From Acanthamoeba castellanii str. Neff (lineage: Eukaryota > Discosea > Longamoebia > Acanthamoebidae), in contig NW_004457453.1 in NCBI RefSeq assembly GCF_000313135.1, forward strand, positions 64,412-75,579: a stretch of 11,168 nucleotides of DNA, written 5' to 3'. Position numbers and translations under genes: made by a program. Below, one piece after another: positions 1 to 8,007 of this stretch. Positions within the stretch are counted from its first letter, which is position 1, and every line of letters starts with the position of its first letter. Under the pieces are notes generated by a model. That model saw nothing but the letters and a program-made list of their open reading frames with translations, was not told the origin of the DNA and made no database searches.

Positions 1-262
1 GCGGCACGACACGACACGACACGACACGACACGACACGACACGACACGACACGACACGACACGACACGACACGACACGACACGACACACGCACACACGAC
101 ACACGCACACACGCACACACGCACACACGCACACACGCACACACGCACACACGCACACACGCACACACGCACACACGCACACACGCTCGACACGACACAC
201 GCACCGTCGCACACACCGCACACGCCGCTGATGACACGACACACGCACAACCGCACACACAG
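1..262 (+). repeat. Microsatellite-filled intron (partial) of the Sly1 gene
   Basis: This stretch is the 3' part of an intron whose start lies outside the window. About 16 copies of the pentamer ACGAC run from roughly 6 to 85. An octamer of the type ACACACGC follows to about 186, then degenerate CA/CG-rich sequence. It ends in CACACAG at 256-262, directly before an exon that continues the Sly1 reading frame. I see no coding sequence in it. The ACGAC pentamer returns in two later introns of the same gene. Confidence 0.8.
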
Positions 263-1564
263 GTGTATGATCAGTACGTGCACTTCATGGCACTGGAGGA
301 CAAGCTGTTCACGCTCGGGCAGGAGCGGTCGTACCTGGCCTTCAACAGCCCGTCGATCACCGACGCCCAGGCCGAGGCCAACGTCGAAGCCCTCGCCCTC
401 TCGCTCTACTCGGTCATCGTCACCCTCGTACGATTCCCATTCCTCCGGCACGACACGACACGACACGCACGCACACGACACGACACACGACTAACGCACA
501 CGCAGGGCCAAGTGCCGATCATCCGGGCACCGCGCAACACGGCGGCGTCGATGGTGGCCAAGCGGGTGTGCGATCGCCTGCGGGAGCACCTCCTCCGCTC
601 CTCCACGCTCTCCGACTCACTCTCCTCCTCCTTCCAACGCCCGCGTACGCCTCGCCTCCGCTCCTCCGCCCAATCAACCCAACTCACGCGTGTGCGGTGT
701 GTGCGGTGTGTGTGTGCGGTGCGTGTGCGTGTGCGTGTGCGTGTGCGGCGAGGCAGTGGTGGTGCTGGTGGACAGGAACGTGGACATGTCGGTGATGTTC
801 CACCACACGTGGACCTACCAGGCGCTGGTGCACGACCTGCTGGACATGAAGCTCAACACGATCCGCCTCGAGCAGGAGGTCGAGGCCGACGCCGCGTCCG
901 GCAAGTCGGGCGGCGTCGAGACCAAGACCTACGACCTCGATCCGGCCTCGGACGGCTTCTGGATCGCCAACGCGGGCAACCCGTGGACCAAGGTCGTCGG
1001 TACGCGCGACCTCAACCACAGTCGCGCGCGTGCGGTGGCGTGTGCGGCGTGTGCGGCGTGCGGTGGCGTGTGCGGCGTGTGCGGCGTGAGTGTATTGGCG
1101 AAGAAGAAGTTTGTGACGTGTGTGCGTGTGTGTGTGCGTTGCGTGTCATGCGGTTGGTCCACTACAGTTGATGTGGAGGCGCAGGTGAAGGAGTACACGG
1201 CCATCATGGACGAACTCAAAAAACTCAAAGTCAACGACGACGATGATCCCCTGTACGACACGACACGACACGACACGACACGACACGAGCATGTGTTTAC
1301 ATGCGTGCGGACAGGGCGAGGCTGGACAGGACGAAGCACCTGGGGTCGCTGGTGGGGTCGATGTTCGAGGTGACGGAGAAGAAGCCGCTGATCGACATGC
1401 ACCTCAACATCGCCACAGCCCTCTTCGAGCGCATCAAGCAGCGCAACCTCGACGCCTACCTCAAGCTCGAGGAGGCCATCACCACCCACGCCACCCCCGT
1501 ACGTCTCCTCTTGTGCGTGTGCGTGTGCGTGTGCGTCGTTGTGTGCTGAATGAGCTTGTGTGCG

Positions 1565-1608
<44 letters not shown>

Positions 1609-2460
1609 GCGCAGGACAAGAAGGAGATTTTGGGGCTGCTCGCGGCCAAGGGGGACACGGCGGAGGACAAGCTGCGGCTGTTCCTCATCTTCTACCTGAC
1701 CACCGCCATCCCGGAGGAGGACCTCCCCAGATACGAGGCCGCCCTGACCGAGGCCGGGGTCGACCTCAGGCCCTTCCAGTACCTCAAAAAGTTCGCCATT
1801 CAGCACCACAACGACACACGCACCACCGCACACGCACACACACACACGTGTGACGTGGCATGATGACGTGGCGCGACTGATGGGGTGGTTGGTGGTCGAT
1901 GATCAGGGTGAAGGCGTTCAACAACAGTTTGATGGGCGGCGCGCAGCGCACGTCGAGCCGCTCGGGCGGGTCGGTGCGCGGGTCGGTCACGACCAGTTTG
2001 GCGTCGCTCGTGCAGCAGGGCGTGAACCACATCAAGATGTGGATCCCGTCGTCGCGCCACCTCTATCTGACGCGCGTCGTCGACGCGCTGATGGAGCAGC
2101 GCGGCGGGAGCTCGCTCGGCGGGGTCGAGGAGCAGTACGAGTACTACGACCCCAAGGTGACCAACCCGCACCTGCAGGCTTCCATGCCCCGCAAAAACAC
2201 CCCCTACACCCACGCCATCGTCTTTGTAATCGGCGGCGGCAACTACGTCGAATTCCAGAACCTCCAGGACTATGCTAAGGTATATAGATGGGCGCTGTGT
2301 GTCGTGTGTCATGTGCGGTGATGTGTGCGTGCTCACATGTGCGGTACTATCGCAGGAGCAACCAAGGGGAGTTGGCGAGACGCCAAAGCAGATCATCTAT
2401 GGTTCCACGGAGATCCTGAGCGCACGGCAGTTCCTCGCCCAACTTTCCGAACTCGCCTAA
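263..2460 (+). CDS. Sly1/SCFD1-like Sec1/Munc18 family protein, 5'-truncated by the window
   Basis: SM proteins of the Sly1 type bind syntaxin-5-class SNAREs and promote SNARE assembly in ER-Golgi transport, on the cytosolic side of membranes. Exons by splice sites and phase: 263-427, 506-644, 757-999, 1168-1252, 1315-1498, 1615-1847, 1907-2279, 2356-2460, giving 508 codons before the TAA at 2458. Family landmarks in order: YDQYVHFMALEDKLF, the SFQRP|LVVLVDRNVDMS junction (strand and DR motif typical of SM proteins), HHTWTYQALVHDLLDMKLN, EKKPLIDMHLNIATALF, a domain-3 segment ending IVFVIGGGNYVEFQNL, and the C-terminus QIIYGSTEILSARQFL. Human SCFD1 is about 640 aa, so roughly the first 130-150 residues are missing upstream. 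The exon 6 donor (1848) is doubtful: it adds a microsatellite-encoded HTHT-type tail before the next exon. Family assignment is firm from sequence resemblance; function is inferred from the family. Confidence 0.93.
449..490 (+). repeat. ACGAC/CA-rich repeat in intron 428-505
   Basis: The 78-nt intron between exons 263-427 and 506-644 is largely made of CACGACACGAC-type repeats. It is followed by CTAAC at 491-495, a good branch-point match about 10 nt before the acceptor CGCAG (505). The intron is a multiple of three and has no in-frame stop, so retention would insert 26 residues. Confidence 0.75.
687..750 (+). repeat. GTGTGCG-type repeat before a 3' splice site
   Basis: Alternating purine-pyrimidine sequence (GTGTGCGGT, then GTGTGC repeats) occupies the 3' half of intron 645-756, where a polypyrimidine tract would usually lie. 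It ends at GAGGCAG. Similar GTGCG-rich sequence fills intron 1000-1167 of the same gene. Confidence 0.75.
1255..1289 (+). repeat. ACGAC pentamer repeat starting inside a 5' splice site
   Basis: About seven ACGAC units follow directly from the donor GT at 1253-1254, so the donor reads GTACGAC and the repeat begins within the splice signal. The whole intron (1253-1314) is 62 nt. Confidence 0.8.
1572..1607 (+). repeat. (GT)n microsatellite in intron 1499-1614
   Basis: Near-perfect GT dinucleotide tract of about 18 units, preceded by GTGTGCG imperfect repeats from 1513. It sits 7 nt before the acceptor GCGCAG at 1609-1614. Confidence 0.9.
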
Positions 2461-2550
2461 GGCGCAGCGCAGCCCTCATTTTTCCCTTTTCCTCCTCCTC
2501 CTCTGCATGTTTGCTCCGTACGCCAAAGAAAATGACGTTTGCAGCACCCA

Positions 2551-2566
2551 GGGAGTAAGCACTCCC
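2551..2566. other. Perfect 6-bp stem, 4-nt loop hairpin
   Basis: GGGAGT-AAGC-ACTCCC, about 90 nt past the Sly1 stop codon and so probably in its 3' UTR. The geometry (6 bp, tetraloop) resembles a histone 3' stem-loop, but the stem and loop bases do not match that consensus and no histone gene is present. Confidence 0.55.
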
Positions 2567-2570
2567 TCGC

Positions 2571-2659
2571 ATGAATGCACTGGGCACCTTGAGAATGGAT
2601 ATCAGGTGGAAATTAGCTCAGCAGCAGATTTCCTAAAGGCCAGACACAAGTGCATTCAT
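2571..2659. repeat. 89-bp segment with 11-bp perfect terminal inverted repeats
   Basis: ATGAATGCACT at 2571-2581 is matched by its exact reverse complement AGTGCATTCAT at 2649-2659, with 67 nt between. The layout recalls a very small MITE-like element, but I see no target-site duplication and no second copy in the window. Chance pairing or a weak 3' UTR stem is equally possible. Confidence 0.35.
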
Positions 2660-3172
2660 TCCAAATCAGACTGATGGCACAAATTGAAGAGCTTGCTGCT
2701 GCTCTATGTGCACATTATAGAGGTCTGCTCAGCGCTCTGTTGAGTGTCTTCAGAGTTACTGACCTTGTTTGCAGGCGCCAATGTAGAGGCGCTGGTTGCA
2801 GATGGTGTGGTGTGGAGGAGCTGTGGTGCAGTGTAGTGAAACCTTCACAAGGTTGATTTTGGCCAAGAGCGGCAATGGAACCCACCCACAGTGCTGTAAC
2901 CCACACCACATTGTCATAGAAAGTCATGTTGCCGCCAAAAATCCCCACAATGACTGGCGTTCTTTCCCCGACCATTTATTTTCCCCAAGCCGATATGTTC
3001 CCTACAGCTCCAATCCCCACAGTGGGGCGACATAAAGGTACCCCAATAACGCTTGCCCTTAGCAGCCAGGGCGAGAGGTTGGCCGCGTGGTGCGGTGGCA
3101 GGACATCTATTTCTGATTGATTCAGTACAGCTAGGGTCCATGGTTCCAGACCCACGTGTAGTGGACCTGATT

Positions 3173-3938
3173 CTAGATGGAGAAGATGGATGATGTGCGG
3201 ACGGAGGCACTACCGCAGACCGCGTCCTCCGTGGCCACCCAGTACCAGTACTCTGCAGTGTAGGGCGACGAGTACTCGCCGTCGCCTTCGCTGCATGCAC
3301 CTGCCGGCGCAGTGCCTCCCTGTAGCACACGCGCGTGGAGTTTAGTGTTGTAGTATGTAGTATGTACACCACAATTAGATTGACTTTTTTGGGGAACGAA
3401 CGTTGGTATTAACTCTATGGACGTAGGTCACACGCGAAAGGGGGCCACAGCCTTCCGTGGAGAAGGTCTTGAGCAGCACCCACGCAATGTTGGGCGCATC
3501 AGGAGCCGTTGCCTCAGCCTTAGCAGTTACTCGCGAGTCCGTCACATGGTAGTCCTTCGCTACACGTGCAAAGGGGGGGGGTGATGATCAGGTAATCAAG
3601 CCAATGATGTGGCCTGCTTTTTGTGTGGGACCCGCACCGGAGACTGTGTACCAGGTGGGGCGGCCGTCGACGAACCTGTGGTAGCCCACGCGGGTCTCGT
3701 TCAGGTCATGCCCGATCTTGCTCGGCCAGAGGTCGGCCTCAGGCCGGTTCAGAACCCACGAGCCGGTGGACACGTTGCAGCGGTAGATCTGAAAGCCCGC
3801 CGCGAAGTAGGAGACGGCGAAGGTGTGGCCGTCGGGCACCCTGATGTTGGCGGGGAAGGAGGTCATGCCCTCCACGCCCAGGCACGCAGCAAGGACGAAG
3901 GAGAGGGCCAGCAGGCAGGTGATCGAGTTGTTGCGCAT
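3173..3938 (-). CDS. Secreted DUF3455-like protein (201 aa, 3 exons, complete)
   Basis: Exons on the minus strand: 3938-3638, 3559-3402, 3319-3173, total 606 nt with TAG at 3175-3173. Introns are 78 and 82 nt; phases agree (1, then 0). The start at 3938 gives a clear signal peptide, MRNNSITCLLALSFVLAACLG, so the product is probably secreted or enters the endomembrane system. DUF3455 landmarks in order: FPANIRVPDGHTFAVSYFAAGFQIYRC split as an N-terminal strand and GFQIYRC motif, PEADLW, the VGYHRF...PTWYTV stretch, then in exon 2 SRVTAKAEATAPDAPNIAW and VTYVHRVNTN, and in exon 3 GGTAPAGACSEG and SPYTAEYWYWVA, the usual C-terminal signature. Possible N-glycosylation sites are NVS and NET. From memory the family is best known in fungi and some bacteria, with no settled biochemical role, so I assign none. 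An upstream in-frame ATG at 3998 would bury the signal peptide and was not used. Confidence 0.85.
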
Positions 3939-4021
3939 AGTGTACGCCGCGGTTGGGTGATTGTTAGGGTCGGGTGAGTCGTGTGTGGTGCTGCACAAGA
4001 CAACAAAGGTCGCTGGAGGTC

Positions 4022-4030
4022 CCTTTTAAT
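4022..4030 (-). promoter_or_regulatory. TATA-like element upstream of the DUF3455-like gene
   Basis: On the minus strand the sequence reads ATTAAAAGG, about 85-92 nt before the ATG at 3938. With transcription starting about 30 nt downstream, the 5' UTR would be near 55-60 nt. This is a match by eye only. Confidence 0.4.
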
Positions 4031-4130
4031 GCCCTTCCTGCACCGCGCTTCAGCGCACCACAAGTAAAGGCTTCAGAAGAAGAGGGAGGAGTAATTAAAC
4101 ATCTGACAATAGGACCTTGGGTTCATCTTG

Positions 4131-4165
4131 ACCCAAAGGTAAGAAATCACTTTGGGTTTTCTTAC
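4131..4165. other. Two interleaved 8-bp inverted repeats (bistable hairpin element)
   Basis: Arm A, ACCCAAAG (4131-4138), pairs perfectly with A', CTTTGGGT (4150-4157). Arm B, GTAAGAAA (4139-4146), pairs perfectly with B', TTTCTTAC (4158-4165). Order is A-B-TCA-A'-B' with no other spacer. The two hairpins would each have an 8-bp stem and an 11-nt loop and cannot both form fully. A third partner for A, CCTTGGGT at 4115-4122, can pair with 4131-4139 with one bulged A. The element lies about 180 nt past the stop codon of the WD40 gene (minus) and about 100 nt above the likely start of transcription of the DUF3455-like gene. Confidence 0.7.
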
Positions 4166-4344
4166 TCATTTTCTCACGCAGGCTTTCTCCAACTACTGGT
4201 AGTTGCCTGGCGGGGTCGTGTTCTTCGACCTGAGGCCGCCAAGAGCATGCTTCGGCAGCTTCGCCAACGCCTCCTGACCGCGCTCTCGCTCCCCATAAAA
4301 ATTGGCTGGGGTCAAGTTTCTTGTAAAATTGAATTGGAGGACCA

Positions 4345-7300
4345 TCAGGAGAGGGTGAGGGAGTGAAGGCCAATCTTCTTGTCACTGCTGATGGAGGCCA
4401 GCACCCCACTGTACTCTGGATGGAACACCGCCTTCAACACCCGCAGCTCTGTGTCCAGAACAAGAAGTTGTTGTTTGTTTTTTGTGTTGTGTTTAGTTCC
4501 CTTCACCTCCACACGAAAAGGAAAGAAAGAGAGACACACGACATGTAATGCGTACCGTGTGCTGCTACGGAGAACGAGGGCTTGCCGACCCGCGCATAGC
4601 GCACATCAAACATGTGGATCGTCGGGTCGGTACTCCCACTGTGGCGCGAACGGGGTCAGGCACCACGAAACAGCACGCACCACAGCACACGCACGATACA
4701 ATAAATAGCTACAAAAAAAACGCGAGGAGGAGACGGCCGTACGAGGAGACGAGGGTGCCGCAGGGGGACCAGGCCGGGTGAATGAACTGGCTCATGGACA
4801 CTGACGTTTGCGGCGTCCAGCCCAGCTGCACCACGCGCTCCTGAATCCGTCGGTCGAACAGCGCCAACTGGTTGCTCTTGCCCGTGTTGCCTGTGTTAAG
4901 CCCGCGCGCACCGCGCTTGTCGTGTGAGCCCGGCGGCGCACGCAGAAACGAAACGATTGCGATCGCGAGTGGGCGATGGGGACCCGCACCGATCATGATG
5001 ATGTTGCTGTCCGCCGGACTGGGTTCTACGAAGTTAACCTTTTCGTTGATGCGCTCCTCCCATACCAACCGATCCTGCGGCAAATTCCACGCTACAAATC
5101 GCCTGCATACACACACACACACACACAACACACACACAACACACACACAACACACACCAAACACACGGCTTAGCCTGTGCGCGGTGTGTCGTGTCGTTGA
5201 GGTTTGCTTTACCTGTCGGCGCCGCCGGTGAAGAGGATGTCGTCGGCGATGGACATGCTTTGGATCTGCGACGTGTGCTGGATGTGCACGAGCCGCGTGC
5301 GTACCTCGCCATCGATGCGCCACTCGACCACCGTGTGGTCGGTGCCGCCCGTGAGCAGCCGGTTGGACTGGCCCGGGAAGTAGCGCACCTGGTTGGGGTA
5401 GCCCTCGTGCGGCGTGTCCTTGATGTACACCAGCCCCAGCTTATGCGCCGTCTCCGCCTTGCTCGCGTCCACAATCGCCAGCCTGCGATCGGACCGTCGT
5501 TAAGCAATGCGTGTGTGCCGCGTGTGCCGTGGTGGTGCCGTGGTGGTGCCGTACTGTGGCTGATTGCCCGCGCGGCCGTTGTTGAAGACGATCGCGCACT
5601 GGCCACCGGTAGAACTCCACGTCTGACCGATTGAGGGGCAATTGGGTGCATTAGAATCCCGCCTCCACTTCCCAGCAATGCGTGTGAGAAAGGATGGTCA
5701 GTCGCACCATGTCGATGGGATAGATCTTGCTCGCGCTAGTAGTGTTCACTGACGCCACCTCCTGCAGCGACCTAGTGTGGCACACGACACACGATCAGCC
5801 CGTGGGCGTGGGCGTGGGCGTGGGCGTGGGCGTGGGCGTGGGCGTGGGCGTGGGCGTGGGCGTGGGCGTGGGCGTGGGCGTGGGCGTGGGCGTGGGCGTG
5901 GGCGTGGGCGTGGGCGTGGGCGTGGGCGTGGGCGTGGGCGTGGGCGTGGGCGTGGGCGTGGGCGTGGGCGTGGGCGTGGGCGTGGGCGTGGGCGTGGGCG
6001 TGGGCGTGGGCGGTGGGCGTGGGCGTGGGCGTGGTGCGTGTGCGTGGGCGTGGGCGTGGGCGTGGGCGTGGGCGTGGGCGTGGGCGTGTAAACGGTCGAA
6101 TGCCGGAGAGCAAAGGCGTACGAGTGGGCACTGGCGAGGTTCCAGATCTTGACGAAGCCGTCGAGCGCACAGGTGGCCAGCAGGTTGGGCGTGGTCGGGT
6201 TGAATACGAGCGAGCGCAGCTTCTTGGTGTGGCCCGTAACGTAGCTCTGGCGCAGATGCGTCATCTTCCGCTCCTTATTGGAGCTCTGGATAAGACCTGT
6301 CGGTTTCGCCGCTTGATATGGGTCGTGTCCGCCATGAGTGTGCGCACATTGGCAGGGAAACACGGCACACACGACACCACACACACCACACACGCACAGG
6401 CTTGTACCTGGCTTGGAAGACGAGGTGGAGGAACTGGAGGGCGGAGGCGCCGACCACGAGGAATTGGAGGACGTTGACGCAGAGGAAGAGGAGGATGAGG
6501 ACGAAGATGAGGACGAAGTGGCTGTGTTGATGGCGAACCTTCGCGTGGGTCGGTAGTCTTCGAGTTCGGTCTGGCGCACAACACACACAACAACCACAAC
6601 GTGCACAGGGTTAACCTCCAACGTGCACAGACTCACGCACCCGCCCACAGCGAGCGGGAAAGTGGGAAAAAGTGATGAATGCAGGGCTTTCTCCTCACCT
6701 CGGACCCACCGTTGCCTGCGTCATCATCGTCATCGCCCTCCGGTTCGACTTTGATGCTATTGCCGGCGCTGCTGCTGCTCGCGTTGCTGCTACCAGCGCT
6801 GCCGCTGGTGGTGGAAGGTTTTGGAGGCGGCGGCGAGGGCCTTGGCGGCGTGGAAGGCCGCGGAGGCGGCGATGCACGGCGTTCGAGCGTCCTAGTGGCC
6901 TTTTCCTGCACGCACGCGAGCAACCAGAGGTGTCAGTCATCATGGCCAACCGTGACAACAACCAACAGCAGACGTCGCGGCGGCGGCGTACCACCACCCG
7001 ACGTGTCGGCTGGGTGACGACTCGCTCGACGCGCGGCACTACGACCGGCTCGCCCCTGGCGCGCAGCGAGGTGGAGAAAGACAGCGGTGCGCTCGCGCTG
7101 AGCTCCCCGTCGCTTTGGCTATCCTCCCTATTGCGCTCGGCAGACGGGTCGTTTTCCTGTGAGTGCGCATGTGAGTAGGTTTGCAGCTTGTGGTGCCGGG
7201 CATCAACAAGCAGTTGGCGAGGCGCTGGGGCGTACGTGAGGCGAGCGTGGGACCAGTTTGTTCTTCCAGTGCAGCACGAGATCGGACAGCCGCTCGTTGG

Positions 7301-7625
7301 CGCGCGTCAGCTCTTCGGCGGCATTCGCTGTCTGCGCACCACCGGCTCGAGTTGTGAGGTTTGCGGTTTACACACACATACGGCGGTCTCATCAGGGCTG
7401 GAGCTGTACCTTCTGTTGGTACTTCTGAAAGGCGTTGCGCCACTTCTTGACCTCGGCCAGCTGGTCGATGATCTGCTTGTCCATGGCGTAGGCCGGCTGG
7501 GAACTGCTGGGCTCAACATCCATCCTGGCCCGCTTGCCGCTTCTTTCATCGTCGCTGCCGCCTCTTTGTTCATCTGCACCGGTGGCGATTCGTTAGCGAT
7601 TGGATCACGTACGGTGCTGAAGCAT
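4345..7625 (-). CDS. Coiled-coil and WD40-repeat protein (616 aa, 14 exons)
   Basis: Exons, minus strand: 7625-7613, 7573-7410, 7331-7236, 7156-6992, 6905-6699, 6570-6408, 6296-6094, 5761-5708, 5622-5555, 5482-5213, 5102-4990, 4890-4743, 4638-4556, 4448-4345. They sum to 1851 nt and every junction keeps phase. Residues 11-21 are acidic then basic (SDDERSGKRAR), a possible nuclear signal. Residues about 36-85 look coiled coil (IIDQLAEVKKW, TANAAEELTRANERL). Residues 147-270 are Pro-, Ser- and Asp-rich. WD40 repeats fill about 280-616: VTGHTKKLRSLVF...DGFVKIWNL, TWSSTGGQCAIVF, LLTGGTDHTVVEWRI, LFTGGADRRFVAWNL, NQLALFDRRI, FIHPAWSPCGTLVSSGSTDPT with IHMFDVRYA, and AVFHPEYSGVLASISSDKK. The order recalls, from memory, a plant family annotated only as transducin/WD40-like. 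The role is unknown; WD40 propellers are usually binding platforms. The first exon depends on a 39-nt intron; the alternative start is ATG at 7523. Confidence 0.85.
5111..5164. repeat. CA-rich repeat in intron 5103-5212 of the WD40 gene
   Basis: An (AC)n tract followed by three to four units of an ACACACACAAC-type repeat, read as GT-rich on the gene's sense strand. It lies just upstream, in gene sense, of the acceptor TATGCAG (ending at 5103). Confidence 0.85.
5802..6086. repeat. GTGGGC hexamer array (about 45 copies) inside a WD40-gene intron
   Basis: About 35 uninterrupted GTGGGC units run from 5802 to 6012. One extra G shifts the register, three more units follow, then a short interruption at about 6032-6044 (TGGTGCGTGTGCG), then seven further units to 6086. 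The plus strand carries a long series of GGG tracts separated by CGT, which fits the G-quadruplex pattern. The array fills most of the 332-nt intron 5762-6093, the longest complete intron in the window. It lies on the template strand of the gene, so the pre-mRNA carries the C-rich form. Long open frames across it (Arg-Pro, His-Ala or Gly-Val repeats) are artefacts. Confidence 0.95.
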
Positions 7626-8007
7626 GACCACGGGTTCTCAATCGTTTCAATTGCCCCCCCCCAGCATTGAAAAAAATCAAGGTGGAAATCAAAGAAGAAG
7701 CTCTAGGCACCAGCTCCGCGACGAAGCGGCCGCTTCCGTTGTAGTGCCTCGCGCAACATTGCCTTCGTGTGCTTGTCCCAAGAACGTTCGAGTGAGTGAT
7801 TAGACGGAAGATGAGAAGCTTCTTGGAATAATTTTGTTTCCCCCTTTTTTTTGCACTCATCATCGTCGTCAAGAAGAAGATTGGATTGAAAGTATAGCAT
7901 TGAACGGCCTCGCGTAGGCATCGCCTCCAGAAGACCGCCACGGGAAGAGTGTCGGAGTCGAGCGGGGGTGGTTTGGTCTCATCAAGTACAGCAGGTGCTA
8001 AGGGCGC
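7626..8007. other. Intergenic region between the two minus-strand genes
   Basis: 382 nt between the stop of the membrane coiled-coil gene and the proposed start of the WD40 gene. It should hold the 3' end of the first and the promoter of the second. I see a run of nine C (G on the sense strand) at about 7654-7662 and a T8 run at 7844-7851, but no clear TATA box. A 72-codon minus-strand open frame (7921-7703) with a DDDDE stretch has no recognisable family and I do not call it a gene. Confidence 0.5.

Larger units (their letters stand above)
2461..3172. other. Intergenic spacer between convergent genes
   Basis: About 710 nt between the stop codons of the Sly1 gene (plus) and the DUF3455-like gene (minus), presumably holding both 3' UTRs. 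It is visibly less GC-rich than the genes. Short open frames exist on both strands (for example plus 2650-2856, minus 2715-2975), but their third positions are not GC-rich and I recognise no protein. A pyrimidine run follows the Sly1 stop at about 2477-2508. AATAAA occurs on the minus strand at about 2977-2982, a possible poly(A) signal for the DUF3455-like gene. A CCCCAC-A-GTGGGG palindrome lies at 3015-3027. Confidence 0.6.

Noticed and set aside
1..190. CRISPR array or telomeric repeat
   Set aside because: The repeats are simple ACGAC and ACACACGC tandem units without spacers, and they end at a splice acceptor within a gene.
2615..2670. tRNA or tRNA-derived SINE, from an A-box-like TTAGCTCAGCAGC
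   Set aside because: There is no matching D-stem, B box or acceptor stem at the right spacing. A B-box-like GGTTCCAGACC at about 3143 is far too distant.
2650..2856. Plus-strand open frame starting MHSFQIRLMAQIEEL
   Set aside because: Third positions are AT-rich compared with the real genes, there is no recognisable family, and no splice-phase partner supports it.
2715..2975. Minus-strand open frame with hydrophobic stretch (VVWVTALWVGSIAALG)
   Set aside because: Isolated, no family resemblance, no GC-rich third positions, and it lies in the 3' flank of the DUF3455-like gene.
4131..4165. Full H-type pseudoknot from the interleaved repeats
   Set aside because: Both crossing loops would be 0 nt with 8-bp stems, which is sterically unlikely. 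Competing hairpins fit better.
4139..4181. Plus-strand intron (AAAG|GTAAGA ... TCACGCAG|G)
   Set aside because: The signals look good, but no plus-strand gene can be built around them; the surrounding frame (3974-4366) has no family resemblance.
5727..6648. Long open frames with Gly-Val, Arg-Gly, His-Ala or Arg-Pro repeats on both strands
   Set aside because: They are translations of the GTGGGC hexamer array in an intron, open in every frame because the unit has no stops.
7703..7921. 72-codon minus-strand open frame (MPTRGRSMLYFQSN)
   Set aside because: It lies between two genes of the same strand, lacks GC-rich third positions over much of its length, and resembles no family I know.
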